From contig PXTQ01000034.1 in assembly GCA_003022505.1 (NCBI GenBank), positions 1 to 9,668 on the forward strand: a DNA stretch of 9,668 nucleotides. Direction: 5' to 3'. The notes below the pieces were generated by a model that did not search any database, was not told the origin of the DNA, and saw only the letters and a list, made by a program, of their open reading frames with translations. Below, piece by piece: positions 1 to 6,137 of the stretch (the stretch's first letter is position 1; each line of letters opens with the position of its first letter). The translations under genes and the position numbers were made by a program. The stretch is from Bacteroidetes bacterium QS_8_64_10 (GTDB lineage: Bacteria > Bacteroidota > Rhodothermia > Rhodothermales > Salinibacteraceae).

Positions 1-165
1 GTACCGTCCGCACATGCGGACGGGACCGCAACGGTGTAACCCGGCGAGTTCGCGTGAGACCTCCACAGAGCCGACAGGCTCTCATAGGCAGGGATGCAGA
101 CCCGTGGGATAAGGGCAGCAAAGCCCGCAGGAGAATCTCCCGGCTTTAGTCAGGAGAGAAGTCAA
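1..165 (+). mobile_element. Right end of an IS200/IS605-type (tnpB-carrying) element
   Basis: Only the 3' terminus of the element is in the window. It ends in a compact hairpin (TCTCCCG at 136-142 against CAGGAGA at 151-157, one C-A mismatch, loop GCTTTAGT), followed four bases later by TCAA at 162-165. That is the layout of IS605-family right ends, which lack terminal inverted repeats and end in a subterminal hairpin plus a short cleavage tetranucleotide. The tnpB gene would lie to the left on the same strand. One plus-strand frame stays open from base 2 to a TAA at 110-112 and could be the last codons of tnpB, but no diagnostic motif is visible. The exact boundary at 165 is inferred from the terminal TCAA. 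The left end and transposase are outside the window, so activity cannot be judged. Confidence 0.72.
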
Positions 166-185
166 AGGTAAAGGGCGAGTGCAAT
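1..185 (+). ncRNA. 3' part of a TnpB-type omega RNA (reRNA) with its guide
   Basis: The segment is densely structured. There is an 8-bp perfect stem at 4-11/16-23 (loop ACAT), a 6-bp stem at 67-72/77-82 (loop GACA), a 4-bp stem at 113-116/123-126, and the terminal hairpin 136-157. AAAGCC at 120-125 is complementary to GGCTTT at 142-147 inside the terminal hairpin loop, giving the kind of pseudoknot known in TnpB omega RNAs. In this family the RNA is transcribed through the right end and its last 16-20 nt, copied from flanking DNA, are the guide. Here that would be about 166-185, antisense to the last codons of mgtE. The scaffold is seen in the sequence; the RNA identity and guide length come from family knowledge. 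The 5' end is left of the window. Confidence 0.65.
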
Positions 186-1565
186 GAGAAAGTAGACGGT
201 CAGTCCGATGATGTCGTTGAGCGTCGTGACGAACGGCCCCATGGCACTGGCCGGATCCAGGCCGAAGCGCTGGAGCAAAAAAGGGACGACGGCTCCGTTG
301 GTGGTGGCCAGCACGATGACTGCGAGCATCGTAACGCCCAGCGTGGCAGCCAGGCGCGGAACGTTTCCCATCCCGAAGAGCAAGACGAAGACGCACAGCA
401 GCGCGGCGAGCACGATGCCGTTGAACAGAGCGACGACCAGCTCTTTGCCCAGACGACTGAGCGCATCGCCTTCCCACAATTCCCCGGAGGTCAGCCCCTG
501 CACCGTGATCGCCGCGCTCTGCACGGCAGCATTCCCGCCCATGGCCGTCACGATGGGGATGAAAGTTGCCAGCACGACGGCCTCCTCCAACGCGCTTTCG
601 AAGGTGCCGATCACCGTGCCGGAAAGGCTGGCCCCAAACAGCCCGACCAGGAGCCACGGCAAGCGACCACGACTGATCTGGAAGGTCGAAGCCATGAGTG
701 ACTCATCTCCCGAAACCCCGCTCATAAGCTGAAGGTCTTCCTCGGCCTCCGCCCGGATCACATCCACTACGTCATCGATGGTGATGCGCCCCACGAGCCG
801 CCCGCTCTCGTCCACCACGGGTAGGGAAACGAGATCGTAGCGCTGCATGATGCGGCCCACCTCCTCTTGGTCGATGTCGGTGGTGACGGAGATGAAGTCG
901 GTTTCGGCGATGTCGATGGCGCGCGTACCGGCGGGAGAAAGCATAATTTGCTTGATCGGTAACACGCCTTTGAGCTGCTGGTCCTCGTCGATCAGGAAAA
1001 CGACGAACACGTCGTCGATGGATTCGGCGTGGGCGCGCACAATCTCAGTAGCCTGCTCCACCCCCATCTCGTAGGGCACCGCCACGTACTCGGCTGCCAT
1101 GAGGCCGCCGGCGGTGTCCTCCGGGTAGTTCATCAGATCGTGCACCTCGGGGGCGTCCCGGAGGTTCGGCAGCACCTGCAGGGCTTCGTCCTCCGGTAGG
1201 TCCGCCAGCACGTCCGTGGCGTCGTCGGTGTCGAGCGGCTGCAGCAGGCGCGCGATCCAGCCGGGCGGCGACTCGCGCAAGAGCGCGGCGCGGAAGGCGT
1301 CGTCGAGTTCGGTCAGCACCTCGCTGGCTTTATCGGGCGGCAGCCAACTGAACACGACGTGGGCGTACTTAAACGGCAGATGGCTCAACAGAAGCGCCAG
1401 ATCCGCCGGATAGAGATCGGCCACGAGGTTCAGCACCATGCCGCGCTGCTCGGCCTCCAAAAGCGCCGCGATGTTGTCGGTCAGCTCGGCGTCTACTTCC
1501 AGCGCGCCGGTGGGGCCGCGCTCTTCCTTGACGACGGCGGACTTGGGAGGCGTGGCGTCGGACAT
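162..1565 (-). CDS. mgtE: Magnesium transporter MgtE
   Basis: A 467-residue inner-membrane Mg2+ channel/transporter of the usual family length. In order, it has the cytosolic helical MgtE N domain (about residues 30-150, with repeated LPxDxA-like turns such as LPPDKA and LPEDEA) and the linker motif PEDTAGGLM at 148-156. Two CBS domains follow (about 155-275), which sense intracellular Mg2+, and then five membrane helices (about 303-467). The pore signature MGGNAAVQSA at 342-351 is present, and Asp451 in the last helix (DPASAMGPFVTTLND) matches the conserved pore aspartate. The ATG at 1563-1565 fits the family N terminus, but no Shine-Dalgarno site precedes it. The protein ends at a normal place (YFLIALALYL), yet its TGA is made from the TCAA that ends the adjoining transposon. 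A 195-base spacer separates it from rsmA upstream. No M-box riboswitch was recognised in that leader. Confidence 0.96.
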   Translation of the reverse strand: MSDATPPKSAVVKEERGPTGALEVDAELTDNIAALLEAEQRGMVLNLVADLYPADLALLLSHLPFKYAHVVFSWLPPDKASEVLTELDDAFRAALLRESPPGWIARLLQPLDTDDATDVLADLPEDEALQVLPNLRDAPEVHDLMNYPEDTAGGLMAAEYVAVPYEMGVEQATEIVRAHAESIDDVFVVFLIDEDQQLKGVLPIKQIMLSPAGTRAIDIAETDFISVTTDIDQEEVGRIMQRYDLVSLPVVDESGRLVGRITIDDVVDVIRAEAEEDLQLMSGVSGDESLMASTFQISRGRLPWLLVGLFGASLSGTVIGTFESALEEAVVLATFIPIVTAMGGNAAVQSAAITVQGLTSGELWEGDALSRLGKELVVALFNGIVLAALLCVFVLLFGMGNVPRLAATLGVTMLAVIVLATTNGAVVPFLLQRFGLDPASAMGPFVTTLNDIIGLTVYFLIALALYL

Positions 1566-1663
1566 GGCAGGCAGGATTCAAGGTGAGAGATGCTATTGAT
1601 CGCAGCCGCCGAACAGTAGGGAAATCGCGCTCCCCCTTGAGCGACGTAAAGGTCGGCCCCCTT

Positions 1664-1691
1664 ACGCAATACGCATTACGTTTTACGTGCT
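1664..1691. repeat. Degenerate heptamer tandem repeat, ACGnnnn x4
   Basis: Four consecutive 7-base units, ACGCAAT, ACGCATT, ACGTTTT and ACGTGCT, fill the middle of the spacer between mgtE and rsmA, preceded by a C-rich CCCCCTT. The same family recurs in both orientations in the 7682-7765 spacer. It is noncoding and lies in the leader of mgtE (minus strand). Function unknown. Confidence 0.7.
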
Positions 1692-1760
1692 CACTAACGA
1701 GATGACGTGAAAACAAAATCAGCAGCACATGGCGGCACTTCAAACGTACGCCCGCCCCGC

Positions 1761-2558
1761 TCAACCGTTCACCCGCGCCCCGGCCTCGTCGAGGTGCCGC
1801 GCGAGTTCCACGAACTGCTCTGGGCTGAGCGCCTCGGCGCGCTTGCGATCCCAGCCGTTGGGAAACGCGATGCCCTGATCCTTCGTCCATTTCCGAAGAC
1901 TATTGCGCAGCATCTTGCGCCGCTGCCCGAAGGCCGCTCGCACGAGCGTGCGCAGCCACGCCACCTCGACACCTTCGGTGCGATTAGCGTCCTCGCCGAA
2001 CGAAAGACGCACGACGGCGCTCTCAACGTTCGGCTTGGGCTTAAAGACGTGGCGCGAGACGCGAAACAGCAGTTCCGGCTCGGCCAAGAGCTGTACCTGC
2101 ACGCTGGGCGCGCCGTACCGCTTGTTGCCCGGCGGGACCGTCAGGCGCTCGGCCACCTCGCGCTGCATCATCAAGACGGCTTCGCTCAGCGCGTCGCGGG
2201 CGTCCAGCAGGCTAAACAGGATGGGACTCGTGATGTTGTACGGCAGGTTGCCGATGACGTGAAGCGCGCGGCCTTTCTCGCGGGCGAGCGCCGACCAGTC
2301 GGTCTCCAAAATGTCGGTGTGGCGCACGTCTACGTTCGGATGCTCCTCGCGCAGAACGGCGACGGCGCGCTCGTCGATCTCGATGGCGGTGAAGTCGTCG
2401 TAGTGCGCGGCGAGGCGGCCCGTGAGCGCGCCCGTCCCCGGACCGATCTCCACGACCGGATCGCGCGGCTCGGCGCAAAGGGCGCCCGCGACCTTGCGGA
2501 TCATGTTGGGGTCGTGCAGGAAGTGCTGGCCGAGGCTCTTTTTGGGTTGCAGTTTCAC
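1761..2558 (-). CDS. rsmA: 16S rRNA dimethyladenosine transferase RsmA (KsgA)
   Basis: A 265-residue SAM-dependent methyltransferase that dimethylates the two adjacent adenosines in the 3' terminal helix of 16S rRNA late in 30S assembly. Family hallmarks are all present: KKSLGQHFLHD at 6-16, the SAM-binding motif I VEIGPGTGALT at 36-46, an acidic end of strand 2 (AIEID, 58-62), the catalytic motif NLPYNI at 104-109, and the C-terminal FGQRRKMLRNSL at 210-221. The start is GTG at 2556-2558. An in-frame TAA lies only 18 bases further upstream, so no longer ATG start is possible. No Shine-Dalgarno site is visible. An imperfect palindromic repeat (2579-2648) sits directly upstream, between this gene and the Uma2-family gene, and may affect co-transcription. 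Confidence 0.96.
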   Translation of the reverse strand: MKLQPKKSLGQHFLHDPNMIRKVAGALCAEPRDPVVEIGPGTGALTGRLAAHYDDFTAIEIDERAVAVLREEHPNVDVRHTDILETDWSALAREKGRALHVIGNLPYNITSPILFSLLDARDALSEAVLMMQREVAERLTVPPGNKRYGAPSVQVQLLAEPELLFRVSRHVFKPKPNVESAVVRLSFGEDANRTEGVEVAWLRTLVRAAFGQRRKMLRNSLRKWTKDQGIAFPNGWDRKRAEALSPEQFVELARHLDEAGARVNG

Positions 2559-2578
2559 AATTGCACACGTGGATTTTT

Positions 2579-2648
2579 ACCGCGAAGGGCGCGAAGTGCG
2601 CAGAGTTTTTTGATACCACTTCTCGGCGCCCTCTGCGTGCTCTGCGGT
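2579..2648. repeat. Large imperfect palindrome, probable dispersed intergenic repeat
   Basis: Two 27-base arms, 2579-2605 and 2622-2648, are reverse complements at 19 of 27 positions around a 16-base centre. Each arm is built of short GCG(A/C)AG-like units. The repeat starts three bases past the stop codon of the Uma2-family gene and ends 20 bases before the rsmA start. Similar 'ccgcagaggacgcagag' palindromes are scattered in spacers of several bacterial lineages, so this is probably a dispersed repeat. On the minus strand no U tract follows the hairpin, so it is not a standard terminator. Confidence 0.65.
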
Positions 2649-2651
2649 GAT

Positions 2652-3215
2652 CTAATTAGAGAACAACGCATCGACTGGCATCTCGAAGCCCGGAAGCGCC
2701 GGCTCGGCCTCGGCGGTGCCCGTGCGCCCGTACGTCGCATCCGGCGTCTCGGCCTCGCCACCGCGAAAGACGCGCACGGTGTCGGTCTCGGATTGCAGGT
2801 CCACGTCCCAGACGACCTCTGTGCCGGCAGCGAAGTAATCGGCGCGCTTCTCAGCCATCACGCGCTCGGCGGCTTCGCCGTAGTCGTTTTCCGAGCGCAC
2901 CTCCACGGCGAACACGGGAGCGCCTTCGAGAAAGCTCATGCCCGCTCGCTCGCCCACGTAAAATGAAGCGTCCGGACTGAACGACTGGCGATTGGGCAAA
3001 TCGACGAGAAACCCCGTGTTGTCGGCGTACGCTCGCCCTTTTCGCGCGTCTTGCTGCTGCTGATAGCTCCGCAGGCGCACGGCAATCTCGAAGGCAGCTT
3101 CGCTGGGGCGGTCTCCGGTAGCCATCAGATGTACGATTTCACCGTTGATGATTTCCGCCTTCCCTTCGACGCGGTGCAGTTTCTCAACGAGGTCGCGTTG
3201 TTCGGCAACGTCCAT
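2652..3215 (-). CDS. Uma2-family (DUF820) PD-(D/E)XK nuclease-like protein
   Basis: A 187-residue protein of the Uma2 family, a restriction-endonuclease fold that is often present in many copies in cyanobacteria, Chloroflexota and relatives; its biological role is unsettled. Visible family features, numbered from the chosen start, are KAEIINGEIV at 19-28, SPDASFY at 80-86 (PD of the nuclease core), AVEVRSENDYG at 103-113 (core Glu105), and KRADYFAAGTEVVWDVD at 123-139, matching the usual K...Y...G..EVW.VD end. A GTG at 3219-3221 would add two residues. The ATG at 3213-3215 is preferred because GGAGGT (3222-3227) sits seven bases from it but would abut the GTG. No partner nuclease, transposase or toxin-antitoxin partner is adjacent. 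Confidence 0.85.
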   Translation of the reverse strand: MDVAEQRDLVEKLHRVEGKAEIINGEIVHLMATGDRPSEAAFEIAVRLRSYQQQQDARKGRAYADNTGFLVDLPNRQSFSPDASFYVGERAGMSFLEGAPVFAVEVRSENDYGEAAERVMAEKRADYFAAGTEVVWDVDLQSETDTVRVFRGGEAETPDATYGRTGTAEAEPALPGFEMPVDALFSN

Positions 3216-3221
3216 ATTCAC

Positions 3222-3227
3222 ACCTCC
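3222..3227 (-). promoter_or_regulatory. Strong Shine-Dalgarno site for the Uma2-family gene
   Basis: On the minus strand GGAGGT lies seven bases before ATG 3213-3215. It decides between that ATG and the GTG at 3219-3221. It is the clearest ribosome-binding site in the window; mgtE, rsmA, the VWA gene and bioY show none. Confidence 0.75.
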
Positions 3228-3264
3228 ATCGTTTTGTGGTGCGAATTCAGCGGCATCGTGTCCT

Positions 3265-3387
3265 GTGGAGACGTTGCAGGTACGTATTTAGCGTGTGCGC
3301 CTTCTAAAGAGCCATTTCGGCGAAACGTCTCTACGGGTGTTTTCAGCGTCTACGCTAAACGGGTACGTTGCGGCGCAACGTCTCCAC
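3265..3387. repeat. MITE-like element with about 30-base terminal inverted repeats
   Basis: GTGGAGACGTTGC at 3265-3277 is the exact reverse complement of 3375-3387. Further inside, TTTAGCGT (3287-3294) pairs with ACGCTAAA (3352-3359), with partial matches between, so the arms extend about 30 bases with an insertion in the right arm. A third copy in right-arm orientation lies at 3318-3335 and matches 3371-3388 at 16 of 18 positions. The right arm also holds its own small hairpin (ACGTTGC GGC GCAACGT, 3365-3381). The whole 123-base unit fills the spacer between the VWA gene and the Uma2-family gene. No target-site duplication or coding capacity was identified. A dispersed palindromic repeat is the alternative reading. 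Confidence 0.6.
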
Positions 3388-3421
3388 GTCGTTTTTCTGG
3401 CAACCTGCTGACCTGTCGCCC

Positions 3422-4531
3422 TCACCGCATCCGCTTGCGGCGGTTGCGCACGTAATCCTCGAAGATGAACTCGCCCAGGTTGTCGAGGCTGGCGTAGTAG
3501 GCGCGGCCCTGATTGGCCTCCGTCAGCTCGCGCACGAAGTCTTGCAGGTGCGGGTCGCGCGCGATCATGAACGTAGTGATCGGGATGCCCTGGCGGCGGC
3601 AGACGACGGCCTCGTCGAGCACCTTGTTGACGATGCGGCGATCCAGCCCGTAGGCGTTGCGGTACATACGCCCCTTCTCGAAGTGGCACGAGGGCTTCCC
3701 GTCCGTAATCATGAAGATCTGCTTGTTGCGGTTGCGCCGGCGATGCAGGATCTCGCGGGCGCGGCGCAGCCCGGCGCGCGTGTTCGTGTGATACGGGCCG
3801 ACTTCGAGATACGGCAGGTCCTTCACCTCGATCTCCCACGCCTCGTTGCCAAACGCGACGATGTCGAGCGTGTCTTTGGAGTACTGATTCATGATGAGTT
3901 CGGAGAGGGCCATCGCCGTCTTGCGCGCAGGCGTGATGCGATCCTCACCGTAGAGCACCATCGAGTGCGAGAGGTCGATCATCAGCACCGTCGCCATCGA
4001 GGTGTGATGGTTCGTTTCATGAACGCGGAAGTCGTCCTCGCGCAGGTTCCAGTTGTCGATGCCGGTGCGCCGGAAAGAGTTAGACAAGGTGCCGGTCACG
4101 TCCATCATGTTTGGGTCGTCGCCGAAGCGCCAGTCGCGCGTTTCGGGCAGGCGCTCCGGACCCATGCCGGTGTGCGGCGTCTCGTGGTCGCCGGGACTGC
4201 CTTTTTGCAACTGATCGAAGATGTCCTCCATCGAGCGCTGGCGCAGGGCGCGCTCGGCCTTCGCGGTGATCTGCACGCCGCCCTCGCCGTCCGGATCCTC
4301 GCGCAGGTAGCCGCGCTTCTTCAGTTCCTCGATGAAGTCATCCATCCCCATGCCTTCGGCTTCGTCGGTCAGGCCGTACTCCTCGTCGAGTTGTTTGAGC
4401 CAGTCGAGCGCCTCCTCAGCGTCGCCGGCGGTGTGCTGCAGGAGCTGCTCGAAGAGATCCATCAGCTCCTCAAAGATCGACTTCTGAGAGCCGTGGCGTT
4501 CGGGGTCGAACTCGGTATAGCGGAAGCGCAT
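3422..4531 (-). CDS. von Willebrand factor type A (VWA) domain protein
   Basis: A 369-residue, probably cytosolic protein: no signal peptide or membrane helix is visible. Residues 1-175 are acidic and helical, with a short winged-helix-like stretch (DDFIEELKKRGYL, then a repeat of charged helices). Residues 180-355 form a VWA domain with a complete metal-ion-dependent adhesion site: DLSHS (Asp186, Ser188, Ser190), a threonine in HTNT (249-251), and Asp277 in ITDGKPS. The C-terminal RNRRKRMR is strongly basic. It resembles uncharacterised COG4867-type VWA proteins, which commonly act with AAA+ MoxR or Mg-chelatase-like ATPases; no such ATPase is in this window. The ATG at 4529-4531 gives a natural start, without a visible Shine-Dalgarno site. 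The substrate is unknown. Confidence 0.88.
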   Translation of the reverse strand: MRFRYTEFDPERHGSQKSIFEELMDLFEQLLQHTAGDAEEALDWLKQLDEEYGLTDEAEGMGMDDFIEELKKRGYLREDPDGEGGVQITAKAERALRQRSMEDIFDQLQKGSPGDHETPHTGMGPERLPETRDWRFGDDPNMMDVTGTLSNSFRRTGIDNWNLREDDFRVHETNHHTSMATVLMIDLSHSMVLYGEDRITPARKTAMALSELIMNQYSKDTLDIVAFGNEAWEIEVKDLPYLEVGPYHTNTRAGLRRAREILHRRRNRNKQIFMITDGKPSCHFEKGRMYRNAYGLDRRIVNKVLDEAVVCRRQGIPITTFMIARDPHLQDFVRELTEANQGRAYYASLDNLGEFIFEDYVRNRRKRMR

Positions 4532-4613
4532 GGCGTCGCGGTCGGGACTGCTCGTGAAGTATGGATCCGCTTAAACGAGGACGAGACTGCCTTTGTTTGC
4601 GGCTGCGCCGGTC

Positions 4614-4725
4614 GCAAGTCGAAGGTCGGCAAGTCACAGGTCTGGCAAGCTGGTACGTCGAGCGCCTGATCTGCGACCTGATAGAGGTGCCGACGTGCAA
4701 CCCTCAACCGAAAACCGATCAACCA
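4614..4725. repeat. Two degenerate 7/8-base tandem repeats between the VWA and TPR genes
   Basis: The 187-base spacer 4532-4718 holds no gene. At 4614-4650 units such as GCAAGTC, GAAGGTC, GGCAAGTC, ACAGGTC and TGGCAAGC follow at 7-8 base steps. At 4698-4725 CAACCCT, CAACCGA, AAACCGA and TCAACCA follow, and the last unit contains the TGA of the TPR gene (4719-4721 on the plus strand). The middle (4651-4697) shows nothing recognisable. Confidence 0.5.
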
Positions 4726-5942
4726 CCGTAAGGGGAATCAATGTAGCGCTCGGCGCGCTCGTGCACCTCGCCCCATTCTTTGCGCTCCAGTGCCTGCTGG
4801 TAGTGCTTGAGCGCGAGCGCCCGGCGGCCCAGCGCGTCGTAGGCCATGCCGCGCCGCAGCTGCCCCCACACCTTGAAGTACGAGTTTTTGCCCTCGCCCA
4901 GCGCCTCCAGCTTTTCGAGCAGCCGCACCGCGCGCTTGTGCTCGTCCGCGATGAGGGCGTGCCGCGCCCTGAAGTAGAGCGCCTGCCGCCCGGTGGCGTC
5001 CACGTAGCCCGTCTGGCCGGCCTTGTAACGCTTCCAGACTTTCTCGAAGATGCTCTTCGCCTGATTCCAGCGCCCGAAGCGCGCGTACATGCGCCCCTCG
5101 TAGGTGTGGAAAAACGAGTTGTCCGGATGCTCCTCGCGCAGCCACGTCGCGTATTTTTTGCTCTTCGAGAAGTTCTTCTCGAAGCGATAGTAGATTTGCA
5201 GCAGGAAATACGCCGCCTCGGTCTGGATGTAGAAGCCCTCCTCGGCGGTGCGCTTCAGCTCGCGGAGGCCGCGCTTGCGGCTGCCGTCGGGGAAGAAGAC
5301 CATGAACGGCTCGGCGAACGGATAGCGCTCCGGCACGACGGCGGCGTAATAGTCGTAGATGCCCTTGCCGAAGACGTAGTCGTCGTTTTCGGGATTCTCT
5401 TCGGCCACGCCCAGCACGTAGTCCATGGCGCGCTTGCCGTCGCGGGCGGCCTTCCACCACTGCTTCCTATTCGAATAATGCCGCCCCCGGAAGCCCAGCG
5501 CCGCGCCCTTAAAGAACCGCGCGTCGAAGTTGTCGGGATCGCGCTCCAGAATGCGTTCCGAGCGCTGGATCACCTCGTTCATCGCCGCGATGAACGCCTC
5601 GTCGTGCTCTTTGCTCTGCAGGTTAATCAGGATCTGCCACCACGTGTTGAGCGCATTCAAGAACGGCCCCACCGGATGGTTCGGGTAGCGGTTGTCGATC
5701 TGGTCGAAGAGCGTCTTCGCCTTCTCGAACTTCATGTTATATAAATACCCGAGGCCCTTCTTGGCCTGAAATCGCACGAGCGCGTCGTTCAGGACCGACT
5801 CGTCGTTACTGCTGCTTTCGTCGGACGCGACCTGGGCGGTGGGCGTCGTTTGCGCCGTGCTGAGGCCCGGCGTGCCTGCGGCCGCCATGAATGCGACGAG
5901 CAGCAGGGCAGTCCCCAACGTTCGAGGTGCAAAAAACCTCAT
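4719..5942 (-). CDS. Secreted tetratricopeptide-repeat protein
   Basis: A 407-residue protein of unknown role. The start is placed at ATG 5940-5942 because it opens a classical signal peptide (MRFFAPRTLG, then TALLLVAFMAAA, probable cleavage near STA-Q at 30/31). The frame upstream to 6047 would bury this signal and is rejected. The mature N terminus is low-complexity (Ser/Asp/Glu-rich, 38-50). The rest is alpha-helical: TPR-like pairs at about 55-90, 115-150, 270-305 and 320-390 (for example KFEKAKTLFDQIDNRYPNHP). Between them is a distinctive block, GKGIYDYYAAVVPERYPF...FFPDGSRKRGLRELKRTAEEG, around 192-236. That block resembles bacterial TPR proteins reminiscent of the eukaryotic Iml2/TTC39 layout; this is an impression, not a verified match. 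It is probably periplasmic. There is no lipobox cysteine, so it is not a lipoprotein. Confidence 0.85.
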   Translation of the reverse strand: MRFFAPRTLGTALLLVAFMAAAGTPGLSTAQTTPTAQVASDESSSNDESVLNDALVRFQAKKGLGYLYNMKFEKAKTLFDQIDNRYPNHPVGPFLNALNTWWQILINLQSKEHDEAFIAAMNEVIQRSERILERDPDNFDARFFKGAALGFRGRHYSNRKQWWKAARDGKRAMDYVLGVAEENPENDDYVFGKGIYDYYAAVVPERYPFAEPFMVFFPDGSRKRGLRELKRTAEEGFYIQTEAAYFLLQIYYRFEKNFSKSKKYATWLREEHPDNSFFHTYEGRMYARFGRWNQAKSIFEKVWKRYKAGQTGYVDATGRQALYFRARHALIADEHKRAVRLLEKLEALGEGKNSYFKVWGQLRRGMAYDALGRRALALKHYQQALERKEWGEVHERAERYIDSPYGG

Positions 5943-6060
5943 ACTTTTCTGCTCTGATTCCGAAGCATCACGTGCTCCGGTGGATAGAGCAAAAAAAGCA
6001 CCGAGTTTCGATTTTGGACCGCAGGTCGGAAGGGTAATGCCGGCCAAGAGCCTTTGGTCG

Positions 6061-6137
6061 CCAACTTCAAGCTTCCAGTTATTTCAATCTGCCATCTGCA
6101 AACTTGTCAACTTGAAACCACTCAAAACCGAACCTGA
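6061..6137. repeat. Degenerate heptamer array spanning the bioY-TPR spacer
   Basis: Reading in sevens from 6061 gives CCAACTT, CAAGCTT, CCAGTTA, TTTCAAT, CTGCCAT, CTGCAAA, CTTGTCA, ACTTGAA, ACCACTC, AAAACCG and AACCTGA. Neighbouring units share letters, most clearly CAATCTG/CCATCTG at 6085-6098. The array runs over the bioY stop codon (6122-6124) into its last codons. The rest of the 179-base spacer (5943-6060) shows no clear motif. Confidence 0.5.

Noticed and set aside
208..732. Long open plus-strand frames opposite mgtE, rsmA, VWA, TPR and hydrolase genes
   Set aside because: These are typical antisense shadows of high-GC genes: Arg/Ala/Pro-rich or low-complexity translations without family motifs.
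1566..1760. M-box (ykoK) Mg2+ riboswitch in the mgtE leader
   Set aside because: The minus-strand leader lacks the conserved M-box core and shows only a heptamer array and unremarkable sequence.
2579..2648. Palindrome as a standard Rho-independent terminator of the Uma2-family gene
   Set aside because: On the minus strand the hairpin is followed by AAAAATCC, not a U tract.
5943..6047. Longer TPR protein starting at 6047
   Set aside because: It would place 35 non-homologous residues before an otherwise perfect signal peptide.
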